From SIG440 sp045532055 (GTDB taxonomy: Bacteria; Bacillota; Clostridia; Monoglobales; Monoglobaceae), in contig JAZSFF010000009.1 of NCBI GenBank assembly GCA_045532055.1, positions 1-63,359 of the forward strand: a stretch of 63,359 bases of DNA, in the 5' to 3' direction. Positions 43,549 to 51,431 of the stretch are shown here, one piece after another. The notes below the pieces were generated by a model, which saw only the letters and a program-made list of their open reading frames with translations, was not told where the DNA came from and did no database searches. The position numbers were made by a program, and so were the translations under genes. How positions within the stretch are numbered: position 1 is the stretch's first letter; each line of letters opens with the position of its first letter.

Positions 43549-44196
43549 TTAGTCATTTGGTTCTGCCAATTTCTTTAACTTTTCAATATCAACACGCAAT
43601 TTGCAAAGCTCCATGGAAACCGGGTCCGGAATATGAATCTGGTCCAAATCTATCTTTGCAGGAGCAACTTTGACATTGTCACGTTTTACTATGTGTGCAG
43701 GAACACCAACGCAAGTGCTGTTGGGCGGGATTTCGTTGAGAACAACTGCGTTGGCTGCAATCTTGCTGTTGTCACCTACGGTAAATGGTCCTAAAACCTT
43801 GGCTCCGCTGCCGATTGTGACATTGTTGCCTATGGTTGGGTGACGTTTGCCTTTGTCTTTGCCTGTACCTCCAAGAGTCACACCCTGATATATGGTGCAG
43901 TTGTCACCTATAATAGTGGTCTCACCTATAACAACACCCATGCCATGGTCAATGAACAGACCCTTGCCAATCTGTGCGGCAGGATGAATCTCGATTCCTG
44001 TTTTGTGGCGGGCACGTTTGGAAATCCAGTCTGCAAGAAAATAATGACCTTTGTTGTGTAATTTATGAGCCAGTCTGTAACTCAGGATTGCCTTCACGCC
44101 TGGGTAAAGGAGAAGAACCTGTACTCTGCTTCTTGCGGCAGGGTCACGTTCAAACACCAGAGTTATTTCTTCACTTAAAGTTTTAAAAAATCCCAT
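43549..44196 (-). CDS. cysE: Serine O-acetyltransferase
   Basis: The 215-residue enzyme acetylates serine with acetyl-CoA for cysteine synthesis. The N-terminal helical part has DPAARSRVQVLLLYPGVKAI, followed by left-handed beta-helix hexapeptide repeats with IDHGMGVVIGETTIIG and GVTLGGTGKDKGKRHPTIG. It is the short Gram-positive form. No T-box leader was found in the upstream 300 bases, so control by tRNA-Cys is not evident. ATG 44196 follows GTGAGG. Confidence 0.96.
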   Translation of the reverse strand: MGFFKTLSEEITLVFERDPAARSRVQVLLLYPGVKAILSYRLAHKLHNKGHYFLADWISKRARHKTGIEIHPAAQIGKGLFIDHGMGVVIGETTIIGDNCTIYQGVTLGGTGKDKGKRHPTIGNNVTIGSGAKVLGPFTVGDNSKIAANAVVLNEIPPNSTCVGVPAHIVKRDNVKVAPAKIDLDQIHIPDPVSMELCKLRVDIEKLKKLAEPND

Positions 44197-44225
44197 ATAT
44201 AAAACCTCACAATTTTTCTTTATAC

Positions 44226-44254
44226 ATTATACACCAAAGTTCCCCAGTAGTAAA
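44226..44254 (-). promoter_or_regulatory. Promoter of cysE-cysS-mrnC
   Basis: On the minus strand TTTACT (44254-44249) and TATAAT (44231-44226) with a 17-base spacer. It lies in the 319-base divergent gap 44197-44515, which otherwise holds only the plus-strand promoter at 44391 and AT-rich sequence. Confidence 0.65.
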
Positions 44255-44390
44255 GCAATTTCTTCAAAATATTGAAATTTTCTTAAATGAAAACAACAGG
44301 AACTCAGGTTCTAATAATTAATATATGAGAAATAAAAGACAGGGGTGTTTGTCATACTGCGGATTGGAAACAAAAACTTTGTAAAATCTA

Positions 44391-44419
44391 TTGAAATTAT
44401 TTGTCACATAATGTATAAT
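44391..44419 (+). promoter_or_regulatory. Promoter of the eight-gene unit starting with the glycosyltransferase
   Basis: TTGAAA (44391-44396) and TATAAT (44414-44419) with a 17-base spacer. The predicted leader is about 90 bases long. Confidence 0.75.
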
Positions 44420-44515
44420 ATACGAAGAATGTTACAATAAGTATATTATGCGCTCAGGTGAATAATTATATTAGTACATCAATATATACATGAATTTTGG
44501 AAGGTGGAACCTTAA

Positions 44516-45748
44516 TTGTTCTTAAAAATATTGATTGACATACTTCAGTCAGGGTTGTTTCTTATAGGATGCTATTATTTCAGCATTGCGTTGTTTTCCC
44601 TGACTGTATCAGGCAAAGAACGAAAAGAAAATAAAGAGCATACCTTTGCGTTGTTGGTGGCAGCCCACAATGAGAAAAGTGTTGTGGGAGAATTGGTGAA
44701 GAATCTCAAAGGTCTTGATTATCCCCGGGATAAATTTCAGGTTTTTGTGGTTGCTGACAACTGTGATGACAATACTGCAGAAATTGCACGGGATATGGGT
44801 GCTGTGGTGTTTGAACGGTTTGACAGGTCAAAGCGTGGCAAGGGGTTTGCTATGGAGTTTGCCTTTGAACGTATCTTTGCCATGGAGGAGAACTTTGAAT
44901 ATATATGTGTGTTTGATGCTGACAATTTGGTAGGGCAAGATTTTCTCATCCATATGAACAACAAGATAAATGAGGGCTACAGAGCGGTTCAGGGATATCT
45001 GGACAGCAAAAATCCAACAGATTCATGGCTTACATTTTCATATTCTCTGTGGTATTGGCTGAACAACAGATTGTCTCAGCTCTCAAGAGGAAATCTTGAT
45101 TTGGGTTGCCGTCTGGGCGGAACGGGATTTGCTGTTGAGACAGAACTAATCAAAGAATATGGTTGGGGGGCGACCTGCCTTGCGGAGGACACGGAGTTCA
45201 CCCTTAAACTTGCACTTAATGACATAAAGGTTGGCTGGGCACACAAGGCTGTGGTTTATGACGAAAAACCAAAGCATCTTATGACATCAGTACGACAGAG
45301 AAAACGTTGGATGCAGGGACTTGCCGATGTGGCATCCAATTATGTTAAACCGCTTGTTAAAAAAGGTATTGGTCAAAAGTCGGCTACGGCATTTCATATG
45401 CTGATGAATTTCTGGAGTGACACATTATATCCGTTTACACTTGTGTTCTTTGGCGGTGTATATCTGATGCTGCTCTTTGCAGATAGTTCATCATTGTGGT
45501 ATCAGCTCTTTTGTGAAATCTGGATGCAACCATGGAAGATGTTGTTGATTACGATTTTTGTATGGGGAAATGCCTTTGTGATGTTGGCGGCTCTGTACAA
45601 TGATAAAAAGTTGGATAGAAATATTGTTAAAAATGCATGGGGATTTATTGTATATCTGGTGACGTGGATACCTATAGGGATTGCAGGCATACTTGCAAAG
45701 GATGACAAGGAATGGTTCCATACTCCCCACTCAGGGAAGAAAGAATGA
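44516..45748 (+). CDS. Membrane glycosyltransferase, family 2
   Basis: The 410-residue protein has an N-terminal hydrophobic helix (about 5-30), a GT2 domain with VAAHNE, VVADNCDDNT, FDADN, the acidic EDTE and the QRKRWMQG motif of processive synthases, then about three C-terminal membrane helices. It resembles polysaccharide synthases of the cellulose/hyaluronan/poly-N-acetylglucosamine group, building a surface glycan from nucleotide sugars; the product is unknown. The start is TTG 44516, 8 bases after GGAAGGTGG. It is first in an operon that includes alr and acpS. Confidence 0.88.
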   Translation: MFLKILIDILQSGLFLIGCYYFSIALFSLTVSGKERKENKEHTFALLVAAHNEKSVVGELVKNLKGLDYPRDKFQVFVVADNCDDNTAEIARDMGAVVFERFDRSKRGKGFAMEFAFERIFAMEENFEYICVFDADNLVGQDFLIHMNNKINEGYRAVQGYLDSKNPTDSWLTFSYSLWYWLNNRLSQLSRGNLDLGCRLGGTGFAVETELIKEYGWGATCLAEDTEFTLKLALNDIKVGWAHKAVVYDEKPKHLMTSVRQRKRWMQGLADVASNYVKPLVKKGIGQKSATAFHMLMNFWSDTLYPFTLVFFGGVYLMLLFADSSSLWYQLFCEIWMQPWKMLLITIFVWGNAFVMLAALYNDKKLDRNIVKNAWGFIVYLVTWIPIGIAGILAKDDKEWFHTPHSGKKE

Positions 45749-45785
45749 TTTGTGTTTGTGACACATATCATGGAGGAAAGATGAA

Positions 45786-46310
45786 ATGGATATTTTTGTT
45801 GAGGAAATTGTAAGAAAAAGAAAGACTTTTTCGGATATTATCAAGGTTTTAGGCTTGGTTTTGGCTGCAACTGTTATTGCTGCGATTGTTCTTGGGGTTG
45901 TTTTGCCAATGGCACCACAGTTTGGCTCAGGTTTGTTTTTATTGGTTATTTTGGGATATTACGGGGCGTATTGGATGGCAACATCCCTAAATTTGGAGTA
46001 TGAGTACTCTCTGGTTAGCCATGAAATTGATGTGGACAAAATCATCAACCGCAAAAAGAGAAAGAGGCTGACAACAGTTGATATAAAAAGAATAGAAGCC
46101 TTCGGGTACAAGGGTTTTAACGGCCATGAATATCAAAAGTTCTTGACAGATGTTTCTGTAAAAAAGATTTATGCATGTGAGGATAAGGCTGCAGAAGATT
46201 GTTTCTTTGCGGTATATTTTGAAAACAGCGTAAAAAAGATGCTTATTTTCAGCCCCACCCAAAAGATTGTTGAGCTGATTGAAAAGATGGCTCCTAAAAA
46301 AATAGTATAG
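45786..46310 (+). CDS. Small membrane protein, unknown function (possibly DUF6106)
   Basis: The 174-residue product has two adjacent hydrophobic helices (about 20-45 and 50-68) and a soluble C-terminal domain of mixed strands, starting LEYEYSLVSHEIDVDKIINRK. The layout, two helices followed by a PH-like soluble part, is common in small clostridial membrane proteins. I associate the motif with DUF6106 from memory, without certainty. The next gene starts 2 bases after its stop, so the two are coupled. Confidence 0.7.
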   Translation: MDIFVEEIVRKRKTFSDIIKVLGLVLAATVIAAIVLGVVLPMAPQFGSGLFLLVILGYYGAYWMATSLNLEYEYSLVSHEIDVDKIINRKKRKRLTTVDIKRIEAFGYKGFNGHEYQKFLTDVSVKKIYACEDKAAEDCFFAVYFENSVKKMLIFSPTQKIVELIEKMAPKKIV

Positions 46311-46312
46311 TC

Positions 46313-47527
46313 ATGATGGCGTGCGGTATTGATATAATTGAAATTTCCCGAATACAGAAAGCTGTAGAAAAAAACAAGAAGTTTTTGAACAGAGTTTTTT
46401 CGGAGAGTGAAATTGAATATTTCAAGAAAAACGGTGAAAGATTTGAGATTTTGGCAGGGTTTTATGCTGCCAAGGAGGCCTTTGCGAAGTATAAAAAAAC
46501 AGGTATAAGAGGTCTTGAACTTTCTCGGATTTCGGTTGAACATGAAGACAAAGGGGCGCCGTTTATTGTTTCTGACAACAAGCCTCAGGGTGTGACGTTG
46601 AGCATATCCCATGACAAAACCCATGCTGTGGCTGTTGTTTGCGGAATACAGCAGTGTGCAGATGCGGGACAGAACGAGGAAATGGAAAAACTTATTCCCA
46701 AGCGAAGAGATGATGCCCATAAGGGTAGCTGCGGTAGAGTGTTTATTGTGGCGGGCAGTCGCGGAATGACAGGTGCTGCAGTGCTTGCGGCTAAGGGTGC
46801 ACTCCGGTGCGGCAGCGGACTGGTGACAGTTGGAACTCCCGAGTCGGAACGGCATATTGTTGCGGGACATCTTGTGGAGGCAATGACTCTTGGGCTGGAA
46901 GAAAAGGATGGAATTGTATCAAGCAGGGCGATGAAAAAAATACTGAACTCTGCATATGAGGCAGATGCCATTGTTTTTGGACCAGGATTAGGAAAGAATG
47001 CTGACATACATGAAATTTTGACAGAACTGATACGTAGTTATCGCGGTGTTTTGGTAATTGATGCGGATGGACTTAATGCCCTAAGCAAAAATTGCGATAT
47101 GCTCAAATGTGCAGCAGGCAAAATTATAATTACGCCTCATCCCGGGGAGATGTGCCGGCTTACAAAGAGGGCTGTTGAGAATATACAGAAGAACCGTGAG
47201 GCTGTAGCGGTGGAATTTGCCAAAAGATATGGTATTACTGTTGTTCTCAAGGGCAAGGATACAGTGATTGCAGACAGCACAGGTGAAGTCAGGGTTAACC
47301 CCACCGGCAACTGTGGAATGGCAACAGGCGGCATGGGCGATGTGCTTGCGGGGGTGATTGCCTCTTTTGCGGGGCAGGGACTTTGTGCCTTTGATGCTGC
47401 GGTGCTTGGTGCTTATATCCACGGAAAAGCAGGGGATATTGCAAGGGATGAAAAAGGCATTCACGGAATGATTGCCACGGATGTGGTGGAGATGCTCCCG
47501 TTGGCTATTAAAACAGAGATAGAATAA
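46313..47527 (+). CDS. Fusion of holo-ACP synthase and ADP/ATP-dependent NAD(P)HX dehydratase
   Basis: The 404-residue product joins two enzymes. Residues 1-115 are AcpS, with metal ligands Asp7 (GIDIIEISRI) and Glu55 (YAAKEAFAKY); it attaches phosphopantetheine from CoA to acyl carrier protein. Residues about 127-404 are the NnrD (YjeF C-terminal) dehydratase, with IITPHPGEM, VVLKGKDTVI and NCGMATGGMGDVLAG; it repairs hydrated NAD(P)H. The NnrE epimerase half is missing, although most bacterial NnrD proteins are fused to it. acpS and yjeF genes are neighbours in many Firmicutes, which may explain the fusion. The start may be ATG 46313 or 46316; no strong ribosome binding site is seen. Confidence 0.9.
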   Translation: MMACGIDIIEISRIQKAVEKNKKFLNRVFSESEIEYFKKNGERFEILAGFYAAKEAFAKYKKTGIRGLELSRISVEHEDKGAPFIVSDNKPQGVTLSISHDKTHAVAVVCGIQQCADAGQNEEMEKLIPKRRDDAHKGSCGRVFIVAGSRGMTGAAVLAAKGALRCGSGLVTVGTPESERHIVAGHLVEAMTLGLEEKDGIVSSRAMKKILNSAYEADAIVFGPGLGKNADIHEILTELIRSYRGVLVIDADGLNALSKNCDMLKCAAGKIIITPHPGEMCRLTKRAVENIQKNREAVAVEFAKRYGITVVLKGKDTVIADSTGEVRVNPTGNCGMATGGMGDVLAGVIASFAGQGLCAFDAAVLGAYIHGKAGDIARDEKGIHGMIATDVVEMLPLAIKTEIE

Positions 47528-47560
47528 TGTAAATTTTAATATATGAAAAGAGGCGGATTG

Positions 47561-48172
47561 ATGAAAAAGTTCGTGGCGGCAGTTGCGGCTTTTGTACTGA
47601 TGATTAGCCTTGGTGCCTGTGATTCTGACGGGCATGATGTTTATAAGGAAATTTACAAAAGATACAATAATATGGAGACTTTTCGTGCGGTAGCGGAAGT
47701 TACTGTGGTCAACGAGAGAACAGAAAATGTATATCTGGTCAAACAATTTTTTTCGGCACCTGATGAGTTTTTGCTGGAAGTTATGGAACCTGTGGAAATT
47801 GCAGGGAGCGGTTATGTCTGTAAAAACGGAGAATTTGTAATAAAATCAGGGTTTGGGCATAATGAAGAAATAATGGGTTGGTCAGGGCTTGCACACGGGA
47901 CTTTGTTTGTCAATGACTTTTTTGAGGAGTATTTTAAGAGTGAAGAAACAGCAGTGAATGTTTCAAAAAATTCAGATGGCGGAATGACTGTGTTGGAGTG
48001 TTACTTAAGTGGCAAGAATGAAAAGCAGTTTATGGAGAAGTTATGGGTTGACAACAAGACATTTTTGCCTGTCAGGATGGAGACATATGATATAAACAAA
48101 GAGCTTGTGACAAAGGTGGAATTTAAGGAGTTTTCAAGAGACTGCCAGATTGATGAGAGTGAATTCAGATGA
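47561..48172 (+). CDS. Lipoprotein with LolA-like fold, unknown function
   Basis: The 203-residue product has a signal peptide with lipobox LGAC (Cys about residue 20), so it is anchored to the outer face of the membrane. The mature part starts with a helix (YKEIYKRYNNMETFRA) followed by alternating strands, and ends VEFKEFSRDCQIDESEF. This resembles the LolA/DUF4367-type or sporulation germination lipoproteins with a beta-sheet half barrel. Similar lipoproteins precede alr in several Clostridia, from memory. ATG 47561 follows GAGGCGG; its end lies 16 bases before the alr start. Confidence 0.75.
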   Translation: MKKFVAAVAAFVLMISLGACDSDGHDVYKEIYKRYNNMETFRAVAEVTVVNERTENVYLVKQFFSAPDEFLLEVMEPVEIAGSGYVCKNGEFVIKSGFGHNEEIMGWSGLAHGTLFVNDFFEEYFKSEETAVNVSKNSDGGMTVLECYLSGKNEKQFMEKLWVDNKTFLPVRMETYDINKELVTKVEFKEFSRDCQIDESEFR

Positions 48173-48188
48173 TTGGGAGATTGGTGAA

Positions 48189-49367
48189 ATGAGTGGAAAA
48201 AACAGGACATGGGTGGAAATTGACCTTGATGCTGTTGGACAGAACGTCAGGGAAATAAAAAAGCACCTTAAACCAGGTGTGCATCTCATGGGTATTGTAA
48301 AAGCAAATGCTTATGGACATGGTGTTGTGGAAATTGCACAGACTGTTTTGGAAAATGGGGCGGATTGCCTTGGGGTTGCACTGGTTGACGAGGCTGAGGA
48401 ACTGAGAGAAGCAGGATTTTGCGTTCCCATTCTCTTGTTGGGGAACTCCTTCGAAGAAGATATTGAGAATATTATTGAATTAGATATTATGCCTGCGGTT
48501 TCAGATGTGGTATTTGCAGAAAAGTTTTCCGCAACTGCTGTCAGAATGGGAAAGACCGCAAATGTGCATATAAAGATTGATACAGGAATGTCACGAATTG
48601 GCTTTTTGGTAGATAACCAGGAGAATCTGGAAAAAACATGCCATGATATTGCGGAAATTTCAAGGTTGCCTGGGATTAAAATTGATGGAATATTTACACA
48701 TTTTGCAACGGCGGATTCTGAAAATGAAGAGTATACGGTTATGCAATACAACAGGTTTGTAAAATGTATAGAAGAATTGAAGAAAAAAGGGATTGAAATT
48801 CCGGTTAAGCATGCCTGCAACAGTGCTGCGATGGTGAAATTCCCTCATATGCAGCTTGATATGGTCAGGACGGGAATTATGATTTATGGAATGTATCCGT
48901 CAAAGGAATTTGACCGACAGTGTATAAGACTCGCACCCGCTATGACTTTTAAATCCCGTATAAGCCATATGAAAAGAGTAAATTCGGGCACAGCCTTTAG
49001 TTATGGCGGAACATATACATCGGACAGGCCGTTGACTGTTGCTACGGTGTCTGTGGGATATGCAGACGGGTATTCACGGAATTTGTCCAATAATACTGAA
49101 ATGCTTATTTGCGGAGAAAAAGTCAGTCAAATAGGAAGAATTTGCATGGACCAATGTATGATTGATGTTACAAAGGTTAATAATATAAATGTCGGTGACG
49201 AAGTTACCTTGTTCGGCGGTGAAGGAGACCAATGCGTTACGGTGGATGACATTGCTGAAAAGCTGGGTACAATCAACTATGAAGTTACATGTGCTGTAGG
49301 AAGACGAGTCCCCCGCGTTTATATTAAAAACGGCAAAATCATAAAAAATAATGGTATCTGTGGGTAA
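48189..49367 (+). CDS. alr: Alanine racemase
   Basis: The 392-residue PLP enzyme converts L-alanine to D-alanine for peptidoglycan. The PLP lysine is Lys38 in VKANAYGHG, the second catalytic residue is the Tyr in the FSYGGTY region, and the C-terminal beta domain has RICMDQCMIDVT and GEGDQCVTVDDIAE. ATG 48189 follows GGAGATTGGTGA; the longer frame from 48150 overlaps the lipoprotein gene. Neighbouring ndoA is the standard alr-antitoxin-toxin arrangement of Firmicutes. Confidence 0.96.
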   Translation: MSGKNRTWVEIDLDAVGQNVREIKKHLKPGVHLMGIVKANAYGHGVVEIAQTVLENGADCLGVALVDEAEELREAGFCVPILLLGNSFEEDIENIIELDIMPAVSDVVFAEKFSATAVRMGKTANVHIKIDTGMSRIGFLVDNQENLEKTCHDIAEISRLPGIKIDGIFTHFATADSENEEYTVMQYNRFVKCIEELKKKGIEIPVKHACNSAAMVKFPHMQLDMVRTGIMIYGMYPSKEFDRQCIRLAPAMTFKSRISHMKRVNSGTAFSYGGTYTSDRPLTVATVSVGYADGYSRNLSNNTEMLICGEKVSQIGRICMDQCMIDVTKVNNINVGDEVTLFGGEGDQCVTVDDIAEKLGTINYEVTCAVGRRVPRVYIKNGKIIKNNGICG

Positions 49368-49436
49368 AACGATTGAATACTCTACATAGGTTTTGCATGA
49401 GGTATTTACGGATTATCCCAGACAGGTTATGCTGCG

Positions 49437-49442
49437 TATAAT
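49437..49442 (+). promoter_or_regulatory. Possible internal -10 box before the antitoxin-toxin pair
   Basis: TATAAT lies 31 bases before the antitoxin start, but no good -35 box is found at 16-18 bases. An internal promoter is possible, not shown. Confidence 0.25.
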
Positions 49443-49472
49443 GTAAGTGAAGTTGATAGGGGGATTGCTGAG

Positions 49473-49661
49473 ATGGACGGAAATTGCAAAGCCAAAGAAG
49501 ATATTTTTGTATTGTCAGGTCCGGACAGCGAGGTATATAACAGTTTGATTGACGGCTACAAGGAAATGTCCCGTATCAATTTGAGTTTGGCGGAGGAGTC
49601 GGTGACATCTGACAATGATGCACTCTGTCTTGCCGAACAAAATCTTGCGGAGCGTGAATAA
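49473..49661 (+). CDS. Short EndoAI-like antitoxin lacking the ribbon-helix-helix domain
   Basis: The 62-residue protein lies directly before the EndoA toxin gene, where the EndoAI (YdcD) antitoxin normally sits. Its middle, GYKEMSRINLSLAEES (28-43), matches in position and pattern the toxin-contacting C-terminal half of EndoAI. The N-terminal ribbon-helix-helix that gives EndoAI its dimerisation and DNA binding is absent. The open frame upstream (49401-49472) encodes no such domain and has no start codon. So the toxin-neutralising part may remain while operator binding is lost. ATG 49473 has AGGGGG 10 bases upstream. Confidence 0.7.
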   Translation: MDGNCKAKEDIFVLSGPDSEVYNSLIDGYKEMSRINLSLAEESVTSDNDALCLAEQNLAERE

Positions 49662-49663
49662 TT

Positions 49664-50008
49664 GTGATAATTAAAAGAGGCGATATTTATTATGCTGATT
49701 TAAGCCCTGTGGTTGGTTCTGAACAGGGCGGGGTGAGACCGGTGCTTATTATCCAGAACGATATAGGCAACAAGTACAGTCCCACAGTGATTGCAACGGC
49801 CATTACTTCACAGATTAACAAGGCAAAAATGCCCACACATATTGAGCTTGATGCCAATGAGTATGGGTTGTCCAAGGATTCTGTTGTGCTGGCAGAGCAA
49901 ATCAGGACCATAGATAAAAGAAGACTTAAAGAAAAAATAGGACATCTGGATGATGAACTTATGACAAGGGTCAACGAGGCACTGGAGATAAGTTTTGGAC
50001 TGGTATAG
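49664..50008 (+). CDS. ndoA: EndoA/MazF-type mRNA endoribonuclease toxin
   Basis: The 114-residue toxin matches EndoA (NdoA) closely: IKRGDIYYADLSPVVGSEQGG, RPVLIIQND, GNKYSPTVIATAITSQ, PTHIELD and EQIRTIDKRRL. It cuts single-stranded RNA at UACAU-type sites in Bacillus. Family catalytic Arg and Thr positions (the R-P-V segment and ATAITSQ) are present. The GTG start at 49664 is 2 bases after the antitoxin stop, so translation is coupled. Confidence 0.94.
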   Translation: MIIKRGDIYYADLSPVVGSEQGGVRPVLIIQNDIGNKYSPTVIATAITSQINKAKMPTHIELDANEYGLSKDSVVLAEQIRTIDKRRLKEKIGHLDDELMTRVNEALEISFGLV

Positions 50009-50041
50009 AAATTTTGGAACATTGGTTTGGAGGGAACAAAA

Positions 50042-50515
50042 ATGAAAAAGAACAGATTTAAAATCAAAGCGGTGGCGGCACTTTTGGGGGTTTGCCTTAT
50101 GTTTACTGTTGTGTTGGCAGACCCGGGGACAGAGGGAGACCCGCTTATTTCCAAGTCATATATTGATGATGTGCTGATGCCCAAGATAGAGCAGTATGTG
50201 GAAAGCCGTATTGCAGGATTGGGAAACAGTGGCGGTGGAAATGGTGAAGCCGCAAGTTTTGCTGTTGTGGAGGCTTCTGTTGGCGACGAAATAATCTGTT
50301 CAGCCGGAACGGAGCTTATACTCAGAATGGGTTCTGCTACAGTAATTGCCACAGAGAAAGGCGGCATAGCAGACACAACTGCGGGGTATGACCTTGCTCA
50401 CGGAACACCCATGCCCTCCAATCATTTGCTTATTGTTCCGGTAAGTGATGGCAGAGGAATAAAAGCAAATAATGACATAATTGTTATGATAAAAGGTGGA
50501 TATACAAAGAAGTAG
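50042..50515 (+). CDS. Exported protein of unknown function
   Basis: The 157-residue product has a signal peptide (cut after VVLA, about residue 26), a mature start DPGTEGDPLISKSYIDD, a helical segment, a Gly/Asn linker and a C-terminal domain with VGDEIICSAGTELILRMGSATVIA, GGIADTTAGYDL and LIVPVSDGRGIKAN. I recall related exported proteins in many spore-forming Clostridia, of unknown function. TTGGAGGG lies about 8 bases before ATG 50042. It is the last gene of the alr unit before a strong terminator, with no known link to the toxin. Confidence 0.75.
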   Translation: MKKNRFKIKAVAALLGVCLMFTVVLADPGTEGDPLISKSYIDDVLMPKIEQYVESRIAGLGNSGGGNGEAASFAVVEASVGDEIICSAGTELILRMGSATVIATEKGGIADTTAGYDLAHGTPMPSNHLLIVPVSDGRGIKANNDIIVMIKGGYTKK

Positions 50516-50532
50516 CTGTATCTATATGTATA

Positions 50533-50571
50533 AAGAAGGACTGTATCCGAGGATACAGTCCTTCTTGTTTT
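50533..50571. terminator. Terminator of the alr unit, shared with ispE
   Basis: Perfect 16-bp stem (50533-50548 with 50551-50566) followed by GTTTTTTT. Confidence 0.9.
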
Positions 50572-51426
50572 TTAAACTATATATGCTGTAGGGGTGATTA
50601 AAAGAAATTTTCGTAGTGCTTTTTCTGCTGAAAGCTTATCCTTAAAAACCCCAAAAACCGATGAACCGCTGCCACTCATAAGGGAATAGGCAGCACCCAA
50701 ATTCTTCATGATGGATTTATATTCTTGTATTAAAGGGTGTTCTTTCAAAACCACAGATTCCAGGACATTGCCTGCCACCGATGCCAACTTGTCCACGTCT
50801 TGTTGGTAAAGTGCGTCCATTGCTGATTTTATGTCAGGGTGACAAATTGAATCGTCCAGGACAAGAGATTTATAAACGTGAGCAGTTGAGATACTTATGT
50901 CGGGTTTTGCCAGAACAATAAAGATGTTTTCAAGAGGGGGTAATGGCGAGAGCTTCTCTCCGATTCCCTCTGCCAGCATACAACCGCCGTTTAGGAAGAA
51001 CGGAACGTCTGCGCCCAAAGATTTTGCCATATCGGCAAGACATTCTTTTGACAAAGGGTTGTCAAAAAGGGTGTTGAGGGCGGTGAGAGTTCCTGCGGCA
51101 TCTGATGAGCCGCCGCCCAGACCTGCACCTATGGGAATGTTTTTCTCCAGGTTTATTTCCACTGCGGCAGAAATGCCGCTTTTTTCCAAGAACAACTTTG
51201 CTGCCTTGACAATCAGATTGCTGTCATCTGTGGGGACGTTCTTGTTTTCGCAAGTCAAATTGATACAGGGACTGTGGGATTCACTGACTGATATTTTAAT
51301 TATATCAAACAGGTTTATTGTCTGCATAATCATGGACAGATTATGATAACCGTCGCTGCGGCGACATACCACATCAAGTGTCAGATTGATTTTTGCAGGG
51401 CATTTGATTTGTAGTTCCTTGTTCAT
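50572..51426 (-). CDS. ispE: 4-diphosphocytidyl-2-C-methyl-D-erythritol kinase
   Basis: The 284-residue GHMP kinase phosphorylates CDP-methylerythritol in the MEP isoprenoid pathway. It has CPAKINLTLDV at the start, the ATP loop PIGAGLGGGSSDAAGT and the C-terminal MSGSGSSVFGVF. ATG 51426 is chosen, 9 bases after AAAGGA. The ATG at 51435 overlaps that site. The MATE gene's stop lies just before it, so the two are coupled. Confidence 0.94.
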   Translation of the reverse strand: MNKELQIKCPAKINLTLDVVCRRSDGYHNLSMIMQTINLFDIIKISVSESHSPCINLTCENKNVPTDDSNLIVKAAKLFLEKSGISAAVEINLEKNIPIGAGLGGGSSDAAGTLTALNTLFDNPLSKECLADMAKSLGADVPFFLNGGCMLAEGIGEKLSPLPPLENIFIVLAKPDISISTAHVYKSLVLDDSICHPDIKSAMDALYQQDVDKLASVAGNVLESVVLKEHPLIQEYKSIMKNLGAAYSLMSGSGSSVFGVFKDKLSAEKALRKFLLITPTAYIV

Positions 51427-51431
51427 ATCTA

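Noticed and set aside
44197..44515. T-box leader before cysE
   Set aside because: Searched on the minus strand for a T-box sequence and specifier stem. None was found, and the cysE promoter lies only about 30 bases before the start.
49401..49472. Open frame upstream of the short antitoxin that might restore a full-length EndoAI
   Set aside because: It encodes about 24 codons with no start codon and no ribbon-helix-helix pattern, and is closed by a stop at 49398-49400.
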